Source: CAZBDU01 sp964490725 (GTDB lineage Bacteria > Spirochaetota > Spirochaetia > SZUA-6 > DRHE01). Taken from it: 13,000 bases of DNA. Shown here one piece after another: positions 1 through 6,142 of the stretch. The notes under the pieces were generated by a model. The model saw only the letters and a list, made by a program, of their open reading frames with translations, did no database searches and was not told where the DNA came from. The DNA lies in contig CAZBDU010000126.1 in the NCBI GenBank assembly GCA_964490725.1, positions 1 through 13,000 of the forward strand. Reading direction: 5' to 3'. The position numbers and the translations under genes are program-made. Position 1 is the stretch's first letter. Each line of letters opens with the position of its first letter.

Positions 1-27
1 TCGCAGCGGATTCGCGTATGATGGCGA

Positions 28-948
28 GTGAAGATGAGTGATTCCCTTAAGTACCATTTCACCGCGTCGACCGCACCTGCAGCGCAGGCCGGCGGCACGC
101 GTACGCCCGGGACCGTCGCGCCCCAGCTGGAGGCCAAGCTGGCCCGCCTGAAGTCCATCCTGGCCGCCACGGGCGGCTGCGCGGTGGCCTTCTCCGGCGG
201 CGTGGACAGCTCGCTCCTCCTCGCCGTGGCCCGGGAAGTGCTGCGCGAACGCTGCCTGGCGGTGATTGCCACCTCCTCCACCTACTCCCGCAGGGAATAC
301 CGCGAGGCGGTTGCCTTTGCGGAAGACCGCGGCATCCCTCTCGCCACCATCAGCTCCGAGGAGCTGGAGATCCCCGGCTTCCGCGACAACCCCCCCGACC
401 GCTGCTACCACTGCAAGACCGAGCTGTTCAGCCGCATCGCGGCCCTGGCCGCCGAGAGAGGACTGCGCTCGGTGGCCGACGGCAGCAACAGCGACGACCT
501 GGGCGACTACCGGCCGGGCATGCGGGCCGCCAGGGAGCTGGGCGTGATCAGTCCCCTGCAGGAAGCCGGCCTGGGCAAGGAGGAGATCCGCGCCCTCAGC
601 CGGCGCTATGCACTGCCCACCGCCGAAAAGCCTGCCATGGCGTGTCTGGCCTCCCGCTTCCCCTACGGCTCGACGATCACGCGGGAGAAGCTCGGGCAGG
701 TGGAAGCCATGGAGGAGCACCTGCGGGAGCTGGGCTTCAGCGGCTTTCGGGCCAGGCACCACGGCGACTTGGTGCGCCTGGAGGTGCCGGCGGCGCAGCT
801 TCCCGCCCTGCTGGGGGAGGAGGTGAGGCAGTCCTGCCTGCTGAAGGCCCGCGAGCTGGGCTTCACCTACACCACCGTGGATCTGGAAGGATACCGCACC
901 GGGAGCATGAACGAAGCCCTCCCCGGCGCCGCGAGCCTTCGCCGGTAG
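28..948 (+). CDS. larE: LarE-type ATP-dependent sacrificial sulfur transferase, probable [4Fe-4S] subtype
   Basis: LarE adenylates the pyridinium carboxylate of the nickel-pincer nucleotide precursor and installs sulfur in the cytoplasm. Seen: PP-loop SGGVDS at residues 56-61, a DRCYHCK motif at 124-130, DYRPGMRAARELG at 160-172, ASRFPYG at 208-214 and a C-terminal LGFTYTTVDLEGYR-type ending, all in LarE order. Cys126, Cys129 and Cys206 form the three-cysteine set of cluster-binding LarE proteins. The single sacrificial Cys of the Lactobacillus enzyme does not align exactly. The start is GTG 28 or ATG 34 (MSDS...); an in-frame TGA at 19-21 excludes anything further upstream. At 306 residues it has about 30 extra N-terminal residues compared with Lactobacillus LarE (~276), and these look unstructured. 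No larA, larB or larC lies in the window, so it appears orphaned here. It is convergent with the sulfatase gene 20 bp away. The alternative is a generic NAD synthase/asparagine synthase-like PP-loop protein, but the motifs favour LarE. Confidence 0.88.
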   Translation: MKMSDSLKYHFTASTAPAAQAGGTRTPGTVAPQLEAKLARLKSILAATGGCAVAFSGGVDSSLLLAVAREVLRERCLAVIATSSTYSRREYREAVAFAEDRGIPLATISSEELEIPGFRDNPPDRCYHCKTELFSRIAALAAERGLRSVADGSNSDDLGDYRPGMRAARELGVISPLQEAGLGKEEIRALSRRYALPTAEKPAMACLASRFPYGSTITREKLGQVEAMEEHLRELGFSGFRARHHGDLVRLEVPAAQLPALLGEEVRQSCLLKARELGFTYTTVDLEGYRTGSMNEALPGAASLRR

Positions 949-961
949 GCCGCCGGCGGGG

Positions 962-981
962 CCGGCCCTCAGCCGGGCCGG
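962..981. terminator. GC-rich hairpin between convergent genes
   Basis: CCGGCCC (962-968) and GGGCCGG (975-981) form a perfect 7-bp stem with a 6-base loop. It lies between the convergent larE and sulfatase genes and overlaps the sulfatase stop codon. There is no T tract on either strand, so intrinsic termination is uncertain; it may only protect or attenuate transcript ends. Confidence 0.3.
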
Positions 982-2447
982 AACCGCCGCCAGCCGTTCT
1001 CGATCATGGCCTCAAGCTCCCGCACCTCGCCGCGGAAACGCTGCTCCTGTGCGTGGTTGGCCAGCTCCAGAGGGTCTTCCTGGTAGTCGAACAGCTCCTC
1101 GGCGAGGATCCGGCCCTGGGGGTCGCTGTACACGTTCAGCCGGAAACGCCCGGTGCGCACGGAGTGAGCTGCGTCGTAGACCTGCAGCCGGTCGTGGAAC
1201 TGATGCCTGCGGTGCGCGAAGGCTGCCGGTTTCCAGGGACGTCGAGGCTGGCTCAGGAGGGGCAGGAAGCTGTCCCCTTCCAGGAAGGCCGGCCTCTCGA
1301 GCCCGCACAGCTCGCAGAGGGTGGGATACAGGTCCACGTGCTCCGTCAGCCCAGAGGTGCTCGCCCCGCCGTCGGTGAGCTCCGGCACCCGCAGGAGAAG
1401 CGGGACCGCCAGGGAGCGCTCCCAGAGATTGTGCTTCCCCCAGTACCCGTGCTCGCCGTCGTGATAGCCGTGATCGCTGGTCACCGCCACCACGGTTCGC
1501 TCTTCCAGTCCCCCGCGCCGGAGAGCCTCCAACAGGCGCCCTACCTGCGCGTCGAAGTAGCTCACCGCGGCCAGGTGCCCGTGCAGCAGCTCCCGGGACT
1601 GAGCCCGGTCGGCACGCCAGGGCAGCTGGTAGTCGTTCTGCGTGTAGTACTGGGCCGGCTCCGAGTCGCCCATGGCCCACTCGGGACTGCCCGCGGGCGG
1701 CAGCGGATTCTCCGCCAGCCGCAGCTCCGCACGATCGTACAGCTCCCAGTAGCGCGCCGGCACGTTCCAGGGCAGGTGCCCGCCTATGTAGCCCACGGCG
1801 AGAAAGAAGGGCTCCTCCAGGCCCCTCTCCAGCCACTCTGCGGCCTTGTCGGTGACCCGGCCGTCCGGGTAGGCGCGGTCCTCCACCGGTGGCCCCTCCA
1901 CCGCGGGTCCCCTGGCCTTGCGCAGCACCCGGGGGCTGAGCAGCTCCTCCTCGGAAAAGCCCTGACTCCTGAGGTTCTCCAGCCGGCCGCGCAGCAGGGC
2001 CAGGGACTCCCTGGCCCGCCACAGGTTCGGTGCGCTGGCAGTCGCGGCACGCGCCCACTCGGCCACCTCCTGCATCAGATCGGGCCGCCAGAGCGGCTCG
2101 CTCCAGGAGGGCGGATCGGGCAGGTCGTGATAGACCAGCCCGGCCCCCAGCGTTCGATAGCCTGCCTCGCGGAAGTGCTGCGGAAGGCTGCGGAATCCCG
2201 TTCCCATCCGCCTGCGGAACTCCGGAAAGAAAGGCTCGTTGTCGAAACGCCGCGTTGTGGGAGGCCGGCAGCCCGAGAAAAGGTTGGCCCGTGAGGGACC
2301 ACAAAGCGGGAACTGGCAGAAGTGGTTGTCGAAGCGCATCGACCGGGCCGCCAGGGCATCCAGGTGAGGTGTTCTGGCCTGCCCATCCCCGTAGGCTCCG
2401 AGGCGGCGGCCGATGTCGTGGACGATGACGAACAGGACGTTGGGCAT
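969..2447 (-). CDS. Family S1 sulfatase, iduronate-2-sulfatase-like, cysteine (formylglycine) type
   Basis: Predicted arylsulfatase-superfamily hydrolase removing sulfate esters, probably from sulfated glycans or related substrates. Seen (numbering from ATG at 2447, 492 residues): catalytic motif CGPSR at 49-53, whose Cys49 would be matured to formylglycine; N-terminal PNVLFVIVHDIGRR; FFLAVGY...GHLPW at 214-226 with His224; TSDHG at 324-328; WGKHN at 336-340; and a C-terminal ELFDYQEDPLELAN segment. The run of motifs follows iduronate-2-sulfatase closely. Two usual active-site positions differ: the first Asp of the DD pair is His10, and the Lys of GKxxH is Leu104 (GLVYH). I recall this HD/GL pairing as a recognised S1 subtype, so it need not mean inactivity. 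No signal peptide is visible, so it is probably cytoplasmic. The start was chosen by an AGGGGG Shine-Dalgarno just upstream of 2447; an upstream ATG at 2507 adds 20 residues unlike the family. It lies 107 bp downstream of the HD gene and could be its operon partner. Substrate unknown. Confidence 0.87.
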   Translation of the reverse strand: MPNVLFVIVHDIGRRLGAYGDGQARTPHLDALAARSMRFDNHFCQFPLCGPSRANLFSGCRPPTTRRFDNEPFFPEFRRRMGTGFRSLPQHFREAGYRTLGAGLVYHDLPDPPSWSEPLWRPDLMQEVAEWARAATASAPNLWRARESLALLRGRLENLRSQGFSEEELLSPRVLRKARGPAVEGPPVEDRAYPDGRVTDKAAEWLERGLEEPFFLAVGYIGGHLPWNVPARYWELYDRAELRLAENPLPPAGSPEWAMGDSEPAQYYTQNDYQLPWRADRAQSRELLHGHLAAVSYFDAQVGRLLEALRRGGLEERTVVAVTSDHGYHDGEHGYWGKHNLWERSLAVPLLLRVPELTDGGASTSGLTEHVDLYPTLCELCGLERPAFLEGDSFLPLLSQPRRPWKPAAFAHRRHQFHDRLQVYDAAHSVRTGRFRLNVYSDPQGRILAEELFDYQEDPLELANHAQEQRFRGEVRELEAMIENGWRRFRPG

Positions 2448-2554
2448 CGCGGCCCCCTGGAAAGCGTTCAGCCCGCAACAGGGCTCGCCTCCAGTATAGT
2501 CCGCCACGCCTCAGCGGCGAAAGTGCCCGCTGCGCCGCCTGCAGTGCATCCGAT

Positions 2555-3301
2555 CTACCTTCTCGGGGCGCCCGAAGGCTGGTGCAGCTCCGCGGCGATT
2601 GCCCGGGCTCGCCTGGTGCGGAAGACCTCCTGGATGCGGCGGCGCCGCTCCTCCTCCGCCAGACCCGCGAGCTGCTCTTCCAGGTTCACCAGGCAGTCGG
2701 CGTCGTACACGATGTTGAAGTTGGCCGTGTCCATGGCCTGCGGGGAGTGATGGTGGGCAATGATGGCGCACACCTCGTCGATGTCTTCCATGCGCATGCC
2801 CAACGCCAGCAGGATCTTGCGCGCGATCGGGGGGCCCTCCTGCTCCTGGTAGCGCGCCTCGGCGGAGCCGTACCGGGCCTCCGCCGGCTTGATGCCCACG
2901 TCGTGAAGCAGGGCCGCCGGCAGCACGATGTGCCAGTCTCCCTCCTCGGCCTCCATCAGCCGTTCGGCGTAGCGCAGCACCCCCAGGGCGTGATCGATGC
3001 GCCGGCGGTCCTCCCCGAAGTGCTCCTCCACCGCATCCATCAGCTTCTGCTTGATTCCCACCGCCTTGCTCTGCATGTACTTCTCGTAGATCACCTCCCC
3101 GACGCAGTCCTTGCCGTACTTGCACCAATCCAGGCAGCTCATGGCCCCCGCGTCTCTGAGAACCGCGCGGCCGCAGTGCAGGCAGGTGCCCTTCACCTCG
3201 TCGGTCCAGATCTCTACCTCCTCGCCGCAGCCCGGGCAGGGAAACATCTCCGGTGCCGGCTGCCGCAGCAGCTTGGATCCGGGACAGAAGCTGTGGTCCA
3301 T
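2555..3301 (-). CDS. HD-domain phosphohydrolase with N-terminal zinc ribbon
   Basis: Probable metal-dependent phosphohydrolase of the HD superfamily; substrate unknown. Seen (248 residues from ATG 3301): a zinc-ribbon CPGC...CLHC (Cys22, 25, 40, 43), then a second cysteine group in SCLDWCKYGKDC (Cys56, 60, 66). After these comes an HD domain with H...HD...D: His104 (IDHALGV), His133-Asp134 (LLHDVGIK), a triple His at 183-185 and YDAD at 199-202. The C-terminal tail is Arg-rich. The cysteine-plus-HD layout is seen in conserved bacterial proteins often found next to Rrf2 regulators. Start choice: GAGGAG at 3308-3313 abuts an ATG at 3307 but lies 6 bases from the ATG at 3301, so 3301 is the better start. 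It follows the Rrf2 gene by 79 bp in the same direction, presumably in one operon, and may act in the stress or Fe-S response that the regulator senses. Confidence 0.82.
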   Translation of the reverse strand: MDHSFCPGSKLLRQPAPEMFPCPGCGEEVEIWTDEVKGTCLHCGRAVLRDAGAMSCLDWCKYGKDCVGEVIYEKYMQSKAVGIKQKLMDAVEEHFGEDRRRIDHALGVLRYAERLMEAEEGDWHIVLPAALLHDVGIKPAEARYGSAEARYQEQEGPPIARKILLALGMRMEDIDEVCAIIAHHHSPQAMDTANFNIVYDADCLVNLEEQLAGLAEEERRRRIQEVFRTRRARAIAAELHQPSGAPRR

Positions 3302-3307
3302 AGTCAT

Positions 3308-3313
3308 CTCCTC
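3308..3313 (-). promoter_or_regulatory. Ribosome binding site deciding the HD-protein start
   Basis: The minus strand reads GAGAGGAG ATG ACT ATG. The AGGAG core touches the first ATG but is 6 bases from the second (3301), which is the normal spacing. The protein therefore most likely begins MDHSF rather than MTMDHSF. Confidence 0.6.
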
Positions 3314-3380
3314 TCGAACGCCCGCCGGCCCCCGCGCCCCTGCAGGACCGGGTGTGCGCCGGCGCGGCCGGCTCCTGGGT

Positions 3381-3866
3381 CTAGGCGGTCACCTTGAGCC
3401 ACCGCGAGCCGTCGGGACGCTGCGCCACCTGGTCCACCAGCTGGCGCAGCGAAACCCGGCGCAGTTCCTCCGCCATCAGGTCCCGGCCGCGGTCGAACGC
3501 CTCCTGCACGGGGCAGGGCAGCTGCGGCGCGCAGGCCCGGCGGCCTTTCAGGCAGCTGTACATGGGAAGCGAGCCTTCCACCGCCTCCACCACGTCCAGA
3601 AGGCTGATCTCCGCAGCGTCGCGGGCCAGGCTGTACCCACCCTGCGCCCCGCGCTGGGAGCTTACCAGCCGTTGCCGGGCGAGCAGCAGGAAAACCTTGC
3701 GCAGGTAGCTTTCCGGCACGCGGATCGCCTCGGCGATGTCGCTGAGCAGAACCGGCCGCCCCTCCCGGGTGGAGGCGCTCCGCGGGGAGGATTCCTTCTC
3801 CCCCTGGGCCCCGGCCACGTACATCAGCCCGTGGATCGCATACTCGATACTGTTGGAAAACTGCAT
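3381..3866 (-). CDS. Rrf2-family transcriptional regulator, probable Fe-S sensor
   Basis: DNA-binding regulator of the IscR/NsrR/RsrR/CymR family, acting as a dimer. Seen (161 residues): the family start MQFSNSIEYAIHGLMYVA, a winged helix-turn-helix (LLSDIAEAIRVPESYLRKVF at 40-59, RGAQGGYSLAR at 72-82), a dimerisation helix beginning SLLDVVEAVEG, and three cysteines, Cys105, Cys112 and Cys118 (C-x6-C-x5-C). The cysteines are placed where IscR-type proteins bind a [2Fe-2S] or [4Fe-4S] cluster. An extra ~15-residue Ser/Arg-rich loop (24-38) between helix 1 and the HTH is longer than usual. The ATG at 3866 was chosen by homology; the longer reading from 3950 would translate the promoter. It heads the HD-domain gene and probably the sulfatase. 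The promoter carries two palindromes, which suggests autoregulation. The signal (iron, redox, NO or sulfur) cannot be told from sequence. Confidence 0.9.
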   Translation of the reverse strand: MQFSNSIEYAIHGLMYVAGAQGEKESSPRSASTREGRPVLLSDIAEAIRVPESYLRKVFLLLARQRLVSSQRGAQGGYSLARDAAEISLLDVVEAVEGSLPMYSCLKGRRACAPQLPCPVQEAFDRGRDLMAEELRRVSLRQLVDQVAQRPDGSRWLKVTA

Positions 3867-3893
3867 CGTTCCGCCTGCTTCCCTCCGGGTATT

Positions 3894-3912
3894 GTGGATA
3901 TTTAGTATCCAC
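3894..3912. promoter_or_regulatory. Palindrome downstream of the Rrf2 promoter, candidate operator
   Basis: GTGGATA (3894-3900) and TATCCAC (3906-3912) are perfect inverted repeats around a 5-base centre. Relative to the predicted transcription start near 3915 this covers roughly +4 to +22 of the minus-strand transcript. A repressor bound here would block promoter clearance. The size and dyad form suit a dimeric Rrf2 protein. It shares the half-site word GGAT/ATCC with the neighbouring palindrome. Confidence 0.6.
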
Positions 3913-3915
3913 TTT

Positions 3916-3931
3916 ATCCTAATTATAGGAT
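3916..3931. promoter_or_regulatory. Palindrome over the -10 box, candidate operator
   Basis: ATCCTA (3916-3921) and TAGGAT (3926-3931) are perfect 6-base inverted arms around ATTA. The dyad covers the whole -10 hexamer of the minus-strand promoter, so binding would directly exclude RNA polymerase. Its arms contain ATCC/GGAT as in the adjacent 3894-3912 dyad. The two centres are about 20.5 bp apart, close to two helical turns, which would place two dimers on the same DNA face. Confidence 0.55.
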
Positions 3932-3950
3932 CGCTGAGGCGCGGCGTCAA
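3922..3950 (-). promoter_or_regulatory. Sigma70-type promoter of the Rrf2 operon
   Basis: Read on the minus strand: -35 TTGACG (3945-3950), 17-bp spacer, -10 TATAAT (3922-3927). That is 5/6 and 6/6 matches to consensus with ideal spacing. It stands out as an A/T-rich island in GC-rich surroundings. The predicted start is near 3915, giving a ~49-base leader before the ATG at 3866. An A-rich tract on the minus strand at about 3970-3990 lies 20 bp or more further upstream. Confidence 0.75.
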
Positions 3951-4014
3951 GGGCTTTTCCCCCTGCCGCGCCTTTATTTTTCTGTTTTCGGCCGGGCGGG
4001 CGCGGACGGCACCC

Positions 4015-5015
4015 TCAGGGGATGAGGCGGAAGGGATAGCCCTCCACCTCCACGGTCAGCGCTTCGATCCGGTAGGAGGCCGGCAACAACGCCGGCGCGC
4101 CCCCTGCCAGCACCACCCGCACCCCTGTGCGAAAGCCCCCCGAGGCAATCACGTCGTACAAGGGGTCCCCGGCTGCGACGGCCGCGGAAAACTCCAGGGA
4201 ATCCTCCTGGCCGGCGCGAGTGGCCGGAAGGGTGAAGCTGCCCGGCACCGCCCCCTCGCTGTAGATGTCCGCCGCCGAAACGGCCGCCAGGACCACCTCT
4301 ACAGCGCTGCCGGGAATGGCCTCCGTGGCGTGCCGGTTGGTGATGGCCACCCGGCCGCTGACGCGCGCCGCCAGTCCCACCGAGGGGGGCGGCGCTTCCA
4401 GCGGGTGCCTCACCACGATCCCGCGGCGACGCTGGACGCCCGCTCCGCTGCCCGGAGGGATCCACCTGTACACCCGGCAGGACGTAAAGGGTCAGGCTGC
4501 CCGGCGCCGCCGGGATCAGAATCTCCGCGCTACGCTCGGCCTCGGCTGCATCGAGGACTGCCTCCGGCCCGGTGTGGAGGGAGACCGCGCCCCGCGCCTG
4601 TCCGCACCACCAGGTCCGGGCTGCGGGGCGGATCGAGCAGCAACTCCGTCGGGTGGGCCAGCTGCTCGTAGAAGCTCAACAGATCGAAGGAAGCGCGGAA
4701 TCGACCGCGATCGCTCAGGTACAGCAGCGGGTTGCTCTCCTGACGCAGCAGTCCCAGCAGCCCCACGGGCAACGCCGTTCCGGTAAGCGTCCACTCCTTC
4801 TGCGGGTAGGCCGCGTAGGCGGGATTCGCCGCCACCGAGGCCGGCCCCGGGAGCAGCACCCCCGCGGTGGCCGGAGAGGCGCCGGCGCGCTCCCACCCCG
4901 GCAGGAGCATCACAACGGCAGTGGCCGCCGCCCGGGGAAGGCCCCACCCGCTCCGCCGGCTGCGGCAGCGCTTGCCTGCTCCCTGCTGGCCTCCTCCAAG
5001 CTCCGCGCCGCCCAT
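4015..5015 (-). pseudogene. Secreted, possibly outer-membrane-associated protein, broken by two frameshifts
   Basis: Three adjacent minus-strand frames join into one plausible protein of about 330 residues if one base is skipped twice. Frame 1 (from ATG 5015) has an Arg-rich then hydrophobic N-terminal segment (LPRAAATAVVMLLPG) like a signal sequence. It continues with ANPAYAAYPQKEW and FDLLSFYEQLAHPTELL, resembling the start of TraF/FadL-like outer-membrane proteins, and ends uselessly at 4530. Frame 2 begins at about the GGGG run 4590-4593 (AVSLHTGPEAVLD, then AAPGSLTLYVLPG). Frame 3 begins near the GGG at 4439-4441 and runs to the stop at 4015 (RRGIVVRHPLEAPPP... VEGYPFRLIP), a beta-rich domain. 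Both shifts are +1 at G runs, so sequencing or assembly indels are as likely as genuine decay. It is divergent from the FecR-like gene. I do not recognise the family firmly; the barrel and beta-domain readings are inference. Confidence 0.6.
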
Positions 5016-5129
5016 GGTCCCTGCAGTGTAGCCCTCAAACCCGGCGCAGCGCCAGGACATCGCCTGCTTCCGGGCCGCCCCGCGCCGCCGCAGCTGCCAG
5101 GCGGTTCTCAGTGGAAACGCGCCGTTACG

Positions 5130-5158
5130 TGGAATTCCCATCCAAAAGCGGCTATTAT
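5130..5158 (+). promoter_or_regulatory. Weak candidate promoter for the FecR-like gene
   Basis: A -10-like TATTAT (5153-5158, 5/6) with a poor -35 TGGAAT (5130-5135, 3/6) at 17 bp. It lies in the intergenic stretch between the divergent broken gene and the FecR-like gene. The start would be near 5165, giving a ~40-base leader that contains the AGGGGGG ribosome site (5194-5200). Confidence 0.3.
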
Positions 5159-5204
5159 TGTAAGGTACCCGGACGAGCCGCCAGACGTCCGGCAGGGGGG
5201 GTAT

Positions 5205-6089
5205 ATGAAAAGAATGGGAATACTGGTGGGGGTCGCTCTTCTTGCGGCCGCCCTGGCCGGCGCGCAGCCGCTTTCGGTGGAGTACGTGGACGGGCTCCTG
5301 GAGATGCGGAGCGGCAATGCCTGGCAGGAGGTCTACATCGGCGACTCCGTGCCGGAACAGGCGGTGCTGCGACTGTCCGAGGACGGTATCGCCGAGCTCA
5401 GCGCCGGCAGCGTGACGATCACCCTGGATCGGGATGGCACCTACAGCGTCGCCGACCTGCTGCGATCCGGCAAGCAGGTGGCCGGGTGGAACCTGGGCGG
5501 GATCGTCAACTCCAAGCTCAACAAGCTGGTCGCACCGTCCCAGGAAGGGCAGACCGCGGTGATGGGCGTGCGCGGCGCGGCCCAGGGCGAGCAGCAGCTC
5601 GAATGGGTCGACGAGGGCGAGCAGTACCTCAAACGAGGCAAAGACCTTCTGGGCAAAGGCGAGTATCTGGCCGCCACGGACGTCCTCCTGGAGGGAGCGG
5701 AGCTGGCCTTCAGCAAGGAGGAGCGCCAGGAGTATCTGTTCTACGCCGCCTACAGCCAGAACCAGGCCGGCAACAACGGCAGGGCCCTGGCCCTGCTGGA
5801 GCAGGTCGACGGCAGGCCGGGAATGCCGTTCTTTGGCGACTACGTGCTGCTGAAGGGGCGGCTGATGATCGAGGGGCTCGACTTCGAGGGAGCCCTGGCG
5901 CTGTTCGACCAGTACCTGCGCCAGCCCGGCAGCGACGAAACCCAGCAGGTGGTCCGCTTCATGAAAGCACTGTGCCAGCAGCAGCTGGGCAGGACCTCCG
6001 ACGCGCGGCAGACCCTGGAAGGGGCCTGGCGCCTGGATCCCGGCTCCGAGTACGGGAAGGCCGCCAAGCAGATGCTGGACAGCATGTAG
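5205..6089 (+). CDS. Secreted FecR-like domain protein with helical (TPR-like) repeats
   Basis: Exported protein of unknown precise function, probably a periplasmic or envelope scaffold. Seen (294 residues): signal peptide MKRMGILVGVALLAAALAGA with likely cleavage after residue 20. A FecR-like beta domain follows at about 24-125 (VEYVDGLLEMRSGNAWQEV, IGDSV, LRLSEDGIAELSAGSV, then TAVMGVRGAAQG), with the last piece matching the 'GVRGT' signature of FecR domains. From about 134 to 294 the protein is Ala/Leu-rich and helical with TPR-like spacing (GEYLAATDVLLEGAEL, NNGRALALLEQV, LDFEGALALFDQYL, GRTSDARQTLEGAW). The start was chosen by AGGGGGG four bases before the ATG and by the signal peptide; the frame is open far upstream but reads as non-protein. 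It is not the TonB-linked FecR anti-sigma factor, since no membrane helix, sigma factor or receptor is nearby. FecR-plus-TPR proteins are common in spirochaetes and some other phyla. The EamA gene follows 53 bp later. Confidence 0.72.
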   Translation: MKRMGILVGVALLAAALAGAQPLSVEYVDGLLEMRSGNAWQEVYIGDSVPEQAVLRLSEDGIAELSAGSVTITLDRDGTYSVADLLRSGKQVAGWNLGGIVNSKLNKLVAPSQEGQTAVMGVRGAAQGEQQLEWVDEGEQYLKRGKDLLGKGEYLAATDVLLEGAELAFSKEERQEYLFYAAYSQNQAGNNGRALALLEQVDGRPGMPFFGDYVLLKGRLMIEGLDFEGALALFDQYLRQPGSDETQQVVRFMKALCQQQLGRTSDARQTLEGAWRLDPGSEYGKAAKQMLDSM

Positions 6090-6106
6090 TCCCCGGGCTC
6101 AGCCCG

Positions 6107-6136
6107 CTGGCAAATCCAGGGGCATCCCCCTATACT
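6107..6136 (+). promoter_or_regulatory. Candidate promoter giving a leaderless EamA transcript
   Basis: -10 TATACT (6131-6136, 5/6) and -35 CTGGCA (6107-6112, 4/6) are separated by 18 bp. The expected transcription start falls at about 6143, exactly the A of the permease ATG. No Shine-Dalgarno precedes that ATG, which fits leaderless translation. Co-transcription from the upstream gene remains possible. Confidence 0.4.
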
Positions 6137-6142
6137 TCGCGC

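Noticed and set aside
642..2294. 550-codon plus-strand open frame opposite the sulfatase gene
   Set aside because: It is antisense to the sulfatase and overlaps the end of larE. The translation is low-complexity Gly/Pro/Arg-rich with no domain, typical of a shadow frame in GC-rich DNA.
4430..4600. Programmed frameshifting in the broken gene
   Set aside because: No slippery heptamer or downstream pseudoknot was recognised, and two events would be needed; indels or errors are simpler.
4572..5204. Plus-strand frame extending the FecR-like protein upstream to 4572
   Set aside because: The upstream part is Arg/Gln-rich non-protein sequence antisense to the broken gene; the signal peptide and AGGGGGG ribosome site fix the start at 5205.
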